Notes: generated from the letters alone by a model not told the origin. 14,875 nt of DNA from Halieaceae bacterium (GCA_002705465.1 PAGS01000010.1:1-14875), one strand, 5' to 3'. Counted from the first letter of the stretch, positions 1 through 10,108 are shown. Numbers and translations: made by a program.

Positions 1-2694
<2,694 letters not shown>

Positions 2695-2790
2695 AGGCGC
2701 CTCCTGATCGAATCGGCCTGCAAAAGGCAGTAGCGTACTATTTTTGCAGAATTGAACGCCTTGCGGGCTATCGTCCGAAGCGGAGCAGAG

Positions 2791-2826
2791 ACCCATAATA
2801 CTGTATAAAAATACAGTATTATGGGT
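2791..2826. promoter_or_regulatory. LexA box inside a 36-bp perfect-arm palindrome, imuB / DUF885 intergenic region
   Basis: The SOS box CTGTATAAAAATACAG lies at 2801-2816 and fits the LexA consensus CTG-N10-CAG, including the wider TACTGT-N8-ACAGTA. It sits inside two exact 16-base arms (2791-2806 and 2811-2826) separated by AAAA, so the symmetry runs well past what LexA needs. CATAAT, a near-consensus -10 hexamer, occurs on the plus strand at 2794-2799 and, by symmetry, on the minus strand at 2818-2823. TATAAA at 2804-2809 is an alternative plus-strand -10. LexA bound here would block imuB transcription and could also block the divergent DUF885 gene. The LexA assignment is strong; control of DUF885 is inferred. 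Confidence 0.9.
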
Positions 2827-2828
2827 CG

Positions 2829-4337
2829 ATGTCTCTCTGGCTTTGTCTCCGTTTCGAATTATTACCACTGGAAGCCCTGCTCACACAGCAGGGTCAACCT
2901 GATGACACCGCCGTCATCATTGCGGCTCAACGACGCGTCTTAATCTGTGATGAACGAGCCAGCCTCTGTGGGGTACTACCTGAGCAAAGCATCAGTACAG
3001 CACAAGCGCTACTCGTAGATACCCAGCACTGTGTACTCGAGCGCTCCCGGGAGACGGAAGAAGCACTACTGGAGCAACTCAGCATCTGGGCTTACGGTCT
3101 ATCGCCTCACCTACAACGCTGGCGTGATGATGCACTGATGATTGAAATTGGCGGCTGCCTGAGATTACACCGTGGCCTCGATGCATTATTGGCCCACATC
3201 GATATCGAGATGCGCTTCCGTGGCCTGACCATCGCGATCGGGATCGCCGAGACCTGTCACGCGGCTTGGTTGTTGAGTCATACGGAAAGATGTATCGCTT
3301 GCCAACCCGAACAACCTCTTACTGAGCGTTTGGCACCACTGCCGCTACATCTGATCGCAGTTGATTTTCCTCAGGTGATCAGGCGACTTGAGAAAACCGG
3401 TATACGCGAATTTCGGCAACTACTGGCTATTTCTCCCGCCGCACTGGGTAAACGTTGTGGGGAGCCTTTTCTTAACTGGGTCAATCGATTGACGGGTAGC
3501 CAGCCGGAGCCCAGCGTGACCTACCAGCCTCCCGAGCGTTTTGAAGATACACTCTGGTTCGGGTTCGACGCGCAGAACCGGCAAGAACTTTATCCAGCCA
3601 TGCAGCGCCTGTTGACGCACTTTTGCCAGTTTCTGACAAACACACAGCTCACCAGCAACATCATTGAATGGCGTTACCGACAGCCCAATCATCTGCAGTC
3701 ACAGCCTGATCAAACAAAGCCTTTATCGGTAACAACGGCAAATGGGCGACAGAGCTTCTCTGGAGCTACACTCAAGGTTTCTTCCGATACGGCACAAAAT
3801 AACGCCCAGCTCTGGTTCGAGCTATCGTGCTTACAGCTTGACAATCAGCATCTGCCAGAGGGCATTGAAGGTCTCAGCTTGATTGTCGAGCACTTGCAGA
3901 GGCGCACCGTAGCGCCTGATGATTTATTTCATGTCGGCGCCAATCCAGCATCCCGACATGAACTGGTTGATCGACTGCGCAGCAGGCTGGGGCTACAAGC
4001 TGTTGGCCATCTGGATTACCGTTACGAGCACTTACCCGAAGCATCGGTAATCGAAACTCACACGCTCTCTGCGCAGAAAAATAGTGGCCATCACTCTTTG
4101 CAGCAACGGCCATTCTGGTTATTACCGGCACCTCAACCTATCCATCAGACTGCAGGACAGCTTTACTGGAATGGGCCACTGAGCGTCATTCACGGGCCGG
4201 AACGCATTGAGGATCGCTGGTGGAAAACCCCTGTCAGCCGCGATTACTACGTGGCCTGCACACCACAGAAACAGCCAATTTGGATATATCAGGATCGATA
4301 CAATCGGCGCTGGTATTTACATGGGCTCTTTGCCTGA
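2829..4337 (+). CDS. imuB: ImuB, inactive Y-family polymerase homologue of the SOS mutasome
   Basis: A 502-residue ImuB. It is an adaptor that recruits DnaE2 to the beta clamp for error-prone translesion synthesis and does not synthesise DNA itself. Seen: the start MSLWLCLRFELLPLEALL, typical of ImuB; a Y-family-like palm and HhH region to about residue 225; and the diagnostic C-terminus RDYYVACTPQ followed by WIYQDRYNRRWYLHGLFA. Where active Y-family enzymes carry SxDE, this protein reads IEIGGCLRL (about 105-113), so the catalytic acidic pair is missing, as expected for ImuB. DDLF at 364-367 is a possible weak clamp-binding motif (inference). The ATG at 2829 lies 12 bases after the LexA box and has no good Shine-Dalgarno sequence, so the leader is very short. 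No imuA precedes it and dnaE2 does not directly follow it, unlike the usual operon. A divergent lipoprotein gene lies upstream and a convergent lipocalin gene downstream. Confidence 0.92.
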   Translation: MSLWLCLRFELLPLEALLTQQGQPDDTAVIIAAQRRVLICDERASLCGVLPEQSISTAQALLVDTQHCVLERSRETEEALLEQLSIWAYGLSPHLQRWRDDALMIEIGGCLRLHRGLDALLAHIDIEMRFRGLTIAIGIAETCHAAWLLSHTERCIACQPEQPLTERLAPLPLHLIAVDFPQVIRRLEKTGIREFRQLLAISPAALGKRCGEPFLNWVNRLTGSQPEPSVTYQPPERFEDTLWFGFDAQNRQELYPAMQRLLTHFCQFLTNTQLTSNIIEWRYRQPNHLQSQPDQTKPLSVTTANGRQSFSGATLKVSSDTAQNNAQLWFELSCLQLDNQHLPEGIEGLSLIVEHLQRRTVAPDDLFHVGANPASRHELVDRLRSRLGLQAVGHLDYRYEHLPEASVIETHTLSAQKNSGHHSLQQRPFWLLPAPQPIHQTAGQLYWNGPLSVIHGPERIEDRWWKTPVSRDYYVACTPQKQPIWIYQDRYNRRWYLHGLFA

Positions 4338-4404
4338 GTGGTAATCGTCTGCTGAGTGAGACCCTGCGACCAGTCCTCAAGCGATAGCCGCTGTCTCACC
4401 GTTA

Positions 4405-4965
4405 TCAGAGGTTGCCCGCTATCACCTCAGCGGGTTTATCCAACCAGATAAGATCGGCCGAATCGAAGCCCAATTCGGAGATAGTTTCCAGAAACTCGGC
4501 GCGTAACGTTTCGCTCACCTGAGGACTTCGGGCGAGAAACCATAAATAGCTACGGTTAAAGCCTGACACAAAGGCATAGTCGTAGTTCTCCCCCAGTTCA
4601 AAAACAACATAGCTCCCATAAAATGGCCCAAAGAAAGACACTTTCAAGTGCGCGATATCGGGAGATTGGACAAAGCGCGCGATACCATTGGCTTCTCGCC
4701 ACTCACCCTCGTCGCTATCAAACCCACGATTTAATACTGCAATACTGCCGTCAGGGTTAACGCTATAGGTTGCGCTGACGTCGCTCAGACCGTGCTCAAA
4801 GCTATGGTCCAAACGCGCGATTTCATACCAGATACCAAGATAGCGGTTTTGATCAAACCCCGTAACAGGCTCAATGCCATCAGGCACCCCGGTACACCCC
4901 GCCAGATAGAAGCAAAGCACTCCCATCAGCATGTGTCGGATACGCCGTAAACCAATAACTCCCAT
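4405..4965 (-). CDS. blc: Blc-type bacterial lipocalin, outer-membrane lipoprotein
   Basis: A 186-residue lipocalin close to E. coli Blc (177 aa), which binds lysophospholipids and fatty acids at the outer membrane and is linked to envelope stress. Seen: the lipoprotein signal MLMGVLCFYLAGC with lipobox LAGC-T; the lipocalin GxW motif in YLGIWYEIARLDHSFEHGL; then LKVSFFGPFYGSY and SYLWFLARSP, all matching Blc in order, and a C-terminal segment GFDSADLIWLDK. The ATG at 4965 was chosen because GGGGGA precedes it and the signal peptide then has normal length. The frame remains open upstream to a TTG at 5070, giving an unlikely 35-residue extension. The gene lies between imuB (convergent, 67-base gap) and dnaE2 (divergent). 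The dnaE2 LexA box is about 130 bases upstream of its start, so SOS control is possible but not shown. A terminator-like hairpin lies in its leader. Confidence 0.9.
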   Translation of the reverse strand: MGVIGLRRIRHMLMGVLCFYLAGCTGVPDGIEPVTGFDQNRYLGIWYEIARLDHSFEHGLSDVSATYSVNPDGSIAVLNRGFDSDEGEWREANGIARFVQSPDIAHLKVSFFGPFYGSYVVFELGENYDYAFVSGFNRSYLWFLARSPQVSETLRAEFLETISELGFDSADLIWLDKPAEVIAGNL

Positions 4966-4980
4966 CGCTTCCCCCGGGAT

Positions 4981-5014
4981 AAAAAACAATAACCAGGTAT
5001 GTCTCTGGTTATTG
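4981..5014 (-). terminator. Terminator-like hairpin in the blc leader, possible attenuator
   Basis: Read on the minus strand, CAATAACCAG and CTGGTTATTG form a perfect 10-bp stem with an 8-base loop, followed directly by TTTTTT. This ends 15 bases before the blc start codon and just before its GGGGGA ribosome-binding site. Stem plus U-tract is the form of an intrinsic terminator, placed where it would act as an attenuator or as a block to transcripts from the dnaE2 promoter region. The stem is only moderately GC-rich, so it may instead be an operator palindrome. Confidence 0.45.
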
Positions 5015-5063
5015 CGCACTGCAGTTTGTGTAAAACGCGAGTCTACGCTATTCGTCACCATAC

Positions 5064-5093
5064 TTTTCAAATAGGCCTCCGCCTCGCTAGAAT
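5064..5093 (+). promoter_or_regulatory. Predicted sigma70-type promoter of dnaE2
   Basis: TTTTCA at 5064-5069 and TAGAAT at 5088-5093 are spaced 18 bases apart and match the -35 (4/6) and -10 (5/6) hexamers. Transcription would start near 5100, inside the LexA box at 5095-5110, giving a leader of only about 20 bases before the GTG start. Read by eye only. Confidence 0.45.
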
Positions 5094-5114
5094 ACTGTTT
5101 ATTTATACAGTATT
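5091..5114. promoter_or_regulatory. LexA (SOS) box upstream of dnaE2
   Basis: CTGTTTATTTATACAG at 5095-5110 is a full CTG-N10-CAG SOS box. Its exact flanking symmetry AATACTGT-N8-ACAGTATT is identical to the core of the imuB box, so this appears to be the host's LexA consensus. It ends 9 bases before the dnaE2 GTG and overlaps the predicted transcription start. It also lies upstream of the divergent blc gene. Confidence 0.92.
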
Positions 5115-5119
5115 TTTTT

Positions 5120-8100
5120 GTGTACGCGGAACTCCACTGTTTAAGTCACTACAGCTTTTTGCGCGGCGCCTCGGCACCTGAAGAACTGGTAAACCGGGCG
5201 ATCCATTGCGGCTACCATGCGCTTGCCATTACTGATGAGTGCTCCTTAGCAGGCGTGGTTAAAGCTCACGTTGCCGCTAAAGAGCACAACCTGAAACTCA
5301 TTATTGGCAGCGAATTAACGCTGACCGAGGGTATCCGTCTGGTTGCACTGGTACCCGACCGCAAGGCTTATGGGGAGTTGTCAGGGCTCATCAGTCGAGC
5401 TCGCCGCCGCAGCGGCAAGGGGGAATACATCGTTCATTTGCGCGATGTGATCTTTCACCTGAAACGCTGCCTGCTCATCCTCTTACCCGATGACACCGCA
5501 AATCAGAGTGTTCATCTTCAGCAGTTGGCAAAACGATGCAAGGGGCGTGTATGGATCGGCATCAGCCGACTACTGGGTAACGACGAATGGCGACGTTTCA
5601 AACATCGCTATCACATAGCCCAAACCTTGCAGGTGCCCATGGTCGCATGTGGTGAAGTGCAGATGCACAGCGCCAAACGAAAAGCACTGCATGACGTCCT
5701 CACCGCCATCAGAACTCAAACCCCAGTACAGGAACTAGGACACCGGCGACTCGTCAACAGTCAGCAACACTTACGCAGGCTAGATACATTGACTTCACTT
5801 TACCCCGAGACACTCATTCAAGAGACACGGCATGTTGCCGACCAATGCCAATTCAGTCTTGATGAGCTCCGCTACGAGTATCCTGAAGAAGTTGTCCCCC
5901 CCCACCACACTGCCAACAGCTACTTGCGACAGGAAGTCGCTGCCGGTGCGAAATTACGCTGGCCGGATGGTATACCCGAGACCATTCAAACCCGGATTCA
6001 CCGGGAGCTCGACCTGATCACAGAGCTCTCTTACGAATACTATTTTCTGACCGTTTACGACATTGTCCGCTTCGCCAAATCCCGGCATATCCTTTGTCAG
6101 GGAAGAGGCTCCGCCGCCAATTCCGTTGTCTGCTACTGCCTACACATCACCGAAGTATCTCCCGAACAAGTCTCACTACTTTTTGAACGATTTATTTCAC
6201 GGGAGCGGGATGAACCTCCAGACATTGACGTCGACTTTGAACACGAGCGGCGCGAAGAGGTCATTCAGTACATTTACGAAAAATATTCGCGTCGTCGCGC
6301 CGCGCTAGCGGCCACCGTGATCACTTACCGATCGCGCAGTGCGGTACGCGACGTTGGCAAAGCCATGGGGTTTGATGCCACCTTTATTGAAGAACTCGCA
6401 AGTTCTCTCGCCTGGTGGAATCGCGAACGGGACCTGACCAGCCGTTTCCAACAACAGGGTATAGCGCGCTCAGGGCAAATCGCCGAACACTTCATGACGA
6501 GGGTTCGGGAAATACTGGGCTTCCCGCGCCACCTTTCACAGCACGTGGGAGGGTTTGTCATCAGCCGCGGCCCGATCTCAAATCTGGTGCCGGTTGAAAA
6601 CGCCAGCATGCCCGACCGAACAGTCATCCAATGGGACAAGGAGGATATTGAGGCACTGGGACTACTCAAGGTCGATATTCTGGCACTCGGAATGCTTTCA
6701 GCAATTCGCAAAACGTTGGAGATAGTCAATCGGAGCCACGCCGACATCCGATGCATTCAGGACATTCCTCAAGAAGACGCAGCGACCTATCGAATGCTAC
6801 AGAAAGCAGATTCGCTAGGCGTCTTTCAAATCGAATCTCGGGCACAAATGTCGATGCTGCCCAGGCTCAAGCCCGCCTGCTTCTACGATCTGGTTATCGA
6901 GATCGCCATTGTTCGGCCCGGACCCATTCAGGGCGATATGGTGCATCCTTACCTGCGCCGCAAGGCAGGCTTGGAAGCGATCAACTATCCCAACGAGGCA
7001 ATCAAATCCGTTTTATCGCGGACTCTCGGCGTCCCTATATTTCAGGAGCAGGTTATCCGCCTCGCCATGGTTGCCGCCGGGTTTACCGGAGGAGAAGCCG
7101 ACTCCCTTCGACGAGCCATCAGCAACTGGGGTAAGAACAGCAAGCTCCTGACCTTCGAGAACAAGCTCAAAGAAGGCATGATTAGCAAGGGGTATACCCC
7201 GGATTTTGCTGATCGACTGTTCAACCAAATCAAAGGGTTTGGTGGTTATGGGTTCCCAGAATCACATTCAGCAAGCTTTGCCTTATTGGCTTATGTCTCA
7301 GCCTGGCTTAAATGCCATCACCCCGCCGCATTCTATGTCGGATTACTCAACAGCCAGCCCATGGGTTTTTATTCGCCGTCGCAACTGATACAGGATGCAC
7401 GGCGACATCACATCATGGTCTTACCCATCGATGTGAATCACAGCAGTTGGGATCACCAAGTGCTGTCATCACCCAATCGGCAGCAGCCACCGATCAGACT
7501 TGGGTTGAGGCTGGTCAAGGGCTTGAGCAAGGAGGCAGGTGAACGTATCTATGCCGCGCAACGAGGACAAGGATTTTCTGATATTGGCGATTTGCGCCGG
7601 CGCGCATTCCTTGATCGCCGCAGCATGGAGGCATTGGCCGCAGCAGATGCACTCTCGAGCATCAGTGGTAACCGCTATCAATCACATTGGCAGACCATGG
7701 CAATGGAAGATGAATCTCCACTGCTACCTGCAGACACGCATTTACATCATCACCATGATGAAGAAAGTGCTATCGAAGCGCCTGCCCTCGCAGAGGAGGT
7801 GATTGCCGATTACCAAAGTACGGGGCTCACCTTAAGGTCGCATCCACTGGCCTTGCTGCGTCATCGGTACCCATTTGATCGCTGTCAACGGCAAACAGAG
7901 CTTGAGCACTTGGGCAATCACCGCTTCGTTCGCGTCGCAGGACTGGTCACTTGCCGTCAGCGCCCGGGCACTGCCTCAGGCGTAGTATTTCTGACCCTTG
8001 AGGATGAAACTGGGAACATCAACGTTATCGTTTGGCCTGCCATACAGGAGCGCTGTCGCCAGAGTTTAATGACGTCCCAATTATTGCTGGTCAAAGGCAC

Positions 8101-8203
8101 GGTTGAATCCCGGGAAGGCGTCACGCATGTCATTGCCGGCACGCTTGAGGATTGCAGTCATCATCTAACAGCGCTAAGTGTCCAGTCCCGAGATTTTCAC
8201 TGA
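5120..8203 (+). CDS. dnaE2: DnaE2, error-prone DNA polymerase III alpha subunit homologue
   Basis: A 1027-residue C-family polymerase that performs SOS-induced mutagenic translesion synthesis with ImuB. The length fits DnaE2 and is shorter than replicative DnaE (about 1160). Domains in order: a PHP domain starting YAELHCLSHYSFLRGAS, where His6 is kept but the second His of the HxH motif appears as Leu8; the palm with CQGRGSAANS and PPDIDVDFEHERREEV (Asp370 and Asp372 as catalytic pair); the third catalytic Asp at about 519 in GLLKVDILALGML; the fingers segment GFTGGEADSLRRAISNWGK; HhH near 800-860; and a C-terminal OB fold (about 928-1010). The start is GTG with no Shine-Dalgarno sequence; upstream is the T-rich edge of the LexA box. 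The linker before the OB fold holds a histidine cluster HLHHHHDEE at 874-882. It is separated from imuB by the oppositely oriented blc gene, whereas the usual arrangement is imuA-imuB-dnaE2. Confidence 0.95.
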   Translation: MYAELHCLSHYSFLRGASAPEELVNRAIHCGYHALAITDECSLAGVVKAHVAAKEHNLKLIIGSELTLTEGIRLVALVPDRKAYGELSGLISRARRRSGKGEYIVHLRDVIFHLKRCLLILLPDDTANQSVHLQQLAKRCKGRVWIGISRLLGNDEWRRFKHRYHIAQTLQVPMVACGEVQMHSAKRKALHDVLTAIRTQTPVQELGHRRLVNSQQHLRRLDTLTSLYPETLIQETRHVADQCQFSLDELRYEYPEEVVPPHHTANSYLRQEVAAGAKLRWPDGIPETIQTRIHRELDLITELSYEYYFLTVYDIVRFAKSRHILCQGRGSAANSVVCYCLHITEVSPEQVSLLFERFISRERDEPPDIDVDFEHERREEVIQYIYEKYSRRRAALAATVITYRSRSAVRDVGKAMGFDATFIEELASSLAWWNRERDLTSRFQQQGIARSGQIAEHFMTRVREILGFPRHLSQHVGGFVISRGPISNLVPVENASMPDRTVIQWDKEDIEALGLLKVDILALGMLSAIRKTLEIVNRSHADIRCIQDIPQEDAATYRMLQKADSLGVFQIESRAQMSMLPRLKPACFYDLVIEIAIVRPGPIQGDMVHPYLRRKAGLEAINYPNEAIKSVLSRTLGVPIFQEQVIRLAMVAAGFTGGEADSLRRAISNWGKNSKLLTFENKLKEGMISKGYTPDFADRLFNQIKGFGGYGFPESHSASFALLAYVSAWLKCHHPAAFYVGLLNSQPMGFYSPSQLIQDARRHHIMVLPIDVNHSSWDHQVLSSPNRQQPPIRLGLRLVKGLSKEAGERIYAAQRGQGFSDIGDLRRRAFLDRRSMEALAAADALSSISGNRYQSHWQTMAMEDESPLLPADTHLHHHHDEESAIEAPALAEEVIADYQSTGLTLRSHPLALLRHRYPFDRCQRQTELEHLGNHRFVRVAGLVTCRQRPGTASGVVFLTLEDETGNINVIVWPAIQERCRQSLMTSQLLLVKGTVESREGVTHVIAGTLEDCSHHLTALSVQSRDFH

Positions 8204-8240
8204 TCGGTTTTTACCGCACCCGTGACACTGGGGAGGCGAA

Positions 8241-8376
8241 CTAGTGCGCGCGCACCCACTCACTCACCAGCCGGTTGCTCGCCAGCCACTCAGCGGTCTT
8301 TAGCGCTTCAATCCTATCGCGGAATCCGCGGTGAGTGCCTCAGGAACAACTCATTGCGAGAGGGCTCACTCAACAT
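8241..8376 (-). pseudogene. Possible small gene broken by one frameshift, downstream of the CPXCG gene
   Basis: An ATG at 8376 overlaps the end of the CPXCG gene and reads MLSEPSRNELFLRHSPRIPR before a TAG at 8314-8316. One base further along, another frame continues as DRIEALKTAEWLASNRLVSE and ends WVRAH at a TAG at 8241-8243. That second stretch has no start codon of its own. Removing one base near 8316 would give a single basic protein of about 44 residues with an amphipathic C-terminal half. I do not recognise a family. It may be a decayed gene, a sequencing indel, or chance; the protein-like composition of the second part is the only argument. Confidence 0.25.
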
Positions 8377-8563
8377 CAGACCGGACCTCCGCCTCCAGCC
8401 AACCCCCCGCTTGCTCACGCAAGCGAAACTCAATTGGACGGCAACAAACCTGACAATCTTCAATGTAGTCCAAGCCCACGTCTTCGGGGTTTAGGAGCAC
8501 CGAGATGGATTCGCCGCAGTAAGGGCAATAAACACTGCTTTCCTGTAATCCCTGCGCCGTCAC
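8366..8563 (-). CDS. CPXCG motif-containing small cysteine-rich protein
   Basis: A 65-residue protein of the CPXCG cysteine-rich family (PF14255-like), of unknown function. CPYCG at 13-17 and CQVCC at 37-41 form two cysteine knuckles spaced as in a zinc ribbon, so it probably binds one zinc ion (inference). The acidic segment NPEDVGLDYIED between them and the ending EAEVRSDVE give an acidic protein. The start is GTG at 8563. The monooxygenase stop codon lies 6 bases upstream in the same frame, so no longer start is possible. AGGAGG lies about 14 bases upstream, inside the last monooxygenase codons, which is rather far. The gene follows the monooxygenase so closely that the two are likely cotranscribed and translationally linked. 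Confidence 0.82.
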   Translation of the reverse strand: MTAQGLQESSVYCPYCGESISVLLNPEDVGLDYIEDCQVCCRPIEFRLREQAGGWLEAEVRSDVE

Positions 8564-8569
8564 TAAAAG

Positions 8570-10108
8570 TCAGCTTGCCTCCTGCAGTGCTGGCACATCA
8601 GTTGTGACTGCAATACGCTCAAAAGTGAGCGCCTCATCTTCTAAGGGGTCATCGCGGAACATTTTGCGGTCCTTACGATAGTCTTGCGGGTTCATCCAGG
8701 GCATCTGATCACCTTGCTTGGGAAAGCGGTGCATGACGCGCTGCATATATCCCGCAGAAAAGTCATCGATCCAGAAGCGCTGACTCATAGACTCTGCCAA
8801 CTCACCCGCGATCCGCGGCGTTGCGGTCGTCCATTCTTTCGCCCGCATATGGTTTAGCAGACGACACACCCACGTCGCGATCAAATCAGAGCGCAGGGTC
8901 CAGGATGCATTGATGTATCCAAAGGTGTGAACCATGTTCGGAATGTTGGAACACATCATCCCCTTGTAAGTCCACTCATTAGCGAGGTCGATGACCTCCC
9001 CGTCGAGGGTAAACTCCGCCCCCCCGAGTATGACCAACTCCAGCCCCGTCGCGCAGACGATAATGTCAGCATCCAGATGTTCACCGGATGCCAGCTGCAC
9101 ACCGGTCGCTGTGATCTTTTCAACATGATCGGTCACGACAGAGGCTTTCCCCGACTGGATGGCACGAAACAGGTCGTCATCAGGCACCAGACACAGCCGC
9201 TGGTCCCACGGGTTATATCGCGGCGTGAAATGCTTTTCGACGTCGACCATTTCGCCGATTTCCTCTCGAACCTTTTTCAAGAGAGATCGCTTAAGTACTC
9301 CCGGCGCGATGCGACTGAGTTTATATATCCATTGCTGCCACAGGGTGTTACGCCAACGCACAATGTCGTAAGCGAGTTTGGGTGGTAAAAACCGGCGCAA
9401 TCCATTCGCAAGTCCATCGACTGACGGCCTCGAGACCACATAGGTGGGAGAGCGCTGCAACATCGTTACCTTTTTTGCTCGCCTCGCCATATTGGGCACC
9501 AGCGTCATGGCAGTCGCCCCTGAGCCGATCACCACGACAGTCTTATCTGTGTGATCGAGGTTCTCGGGCCAAAACTGCGGGTGCACCCACTCACCTGAGA
9601 AGGACGCCTTTCCCTCGAATTCGGGCTCGTAGCCCTGATCGTAGCTGTAGTAGCCCGCACACATTATCAAAAACCCGCATCGATAGCGACGAATGCCGTC
9701 TGGGGTTTCCACGGTGAGCTGCCACTGACTGCGCTCACTGCTCCAATCAGCGGAGATTAATTTCTGGCTGAACCGGATACGCTCTCGAACGCGGTATTCA
9801 TCAGCCGTCTCATTGACATAGCTGAGAATCGAGGGGCCGTCAGCGATCGTCTTTTCGGCCTCCCAGGGTTTAAAGTCATAGCCTAGAGTATGCATGTCGC
9901 TATCGGAGCGAATCCCGGGATAGCGAAATAGATCCCAGGTACCACCGATCGCCTCTCTGCGCTCCAGCAGGATGAAGTCCCTATCAGGGCAATCGCGTTG
10001 TAACCTGACTGCTGTGCCGACGCCCGACAATCCGGCACCGATCACGATGACGTCGAAGGTCTCGGCGTCCATCTGCTGCATCCCAGGGATATCAACTGTG
10101 GAGTTCAT
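8570..10108 (-). CDS. EthA-like flavin-containing (Baeyer-Villiger) monooxygenase
   Basis: A 512-residue FAD- and NADPH-dependent monooxygenase inserting oxygen into ketones or sulfur compounds. Seen: FAD-binding GAGLSG at 24-29 and GGTWDLFRYPGIRSDSDMHT after it; the Baeyer-Villiger fingerprint FSGEWVHPQFWP at 170-181 (FxGxxxHxxxWP); the NADPH-binding GSGATA at 195-200; then RYNPWDQRLCLVPDDDLFRA and CATGLE. These blocks and their order match mycobacterial EthA (about 489 aa) very closely, more than cyclohexanone monooxygenases. The native substrate cannot be read from sequence. The ATG at 10108 has AAGGAA six bases upstream. A 14-bp palindrome lies just ahead of it, but no TetR-type regulator (EthR in mycobacteria) is adjacent. 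The CPXCG gene follows 6 bases after the stop. Family certain; physiological role unknown. Confidence 0.92.
   Translation of the reverse strand: MNSTVDIPGMQQMDAETFDVIVIGAGLSGVGTAVRLQRDCPDRDFILLERREAIGGTWDLFRYPGIRSDSDMHTLGYDFKPWEAEKTIADGPSILSYVNETADEYRVRERIRFSQKLISADWSSERSQWQLTVETPDGIRRYRCGFLIMCAGYYSYDQGYEPEFEGKASFSGEWVHPQFWPENLDHTDKTVVVIGSGATAMTLVPNMARRAKKVTMLQRSPTYVVSRPSVDGLANGLRRFLPPKLAYDIVRWRNTLWQQWIYKLSRIAPGVLKRSLLKKVREEIGEMVDVEKHFTPRYNPWDQRLCLVPDDDLFRAIQSGKASVVTDHVEKITATGVQLASGEHLDADIIVCATGLELVILGGAEFTLDGEVIDLANEWTYKGMMCSNIPNMVHTFGYINASWTLRSDLIATWVCRLLNHMRAKEWTTATPRIAGELAESMSQRFWIDDFSAGYMQRVMHRFPKQGDQMPWMNPQDYRKDRKMFRDDPLEDEALTFERIAVTTDVPALQEAS

Noticed and set aside
2695..2868. N-terminal extension of the DUF885 protein upstream of 2694
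   Set aside because: The frame is open, but the added residues run through the LexA palindrome, resemble no signal peptide and have no ribosome-binding site. The ATG at 2694 has AGGAGG at good spacing.
4356..4399. GTGAGAC / GTCTCAC inverted repeat between imuB and blc as a bidirectional terminator
   Set aside because: The arms are only 7 bases with a 30-base loop and no T-run on either strand.
4966..5070. Longer lipocalin starting at TTG 5070 or ATG 5061
   Set aside because: It would put 35 extra residues before a normal lipoprotein signal peptide and would place the terminator-like hairpin inside the coding region.
8222..8607. Plus-strand open frames of about 90 codons over the CPXCG gene region
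   Set aside because: They lie antisense to the CPXCG gene and show no recognisable domain. The minus-strand frame carries the clear cysteine motifs.
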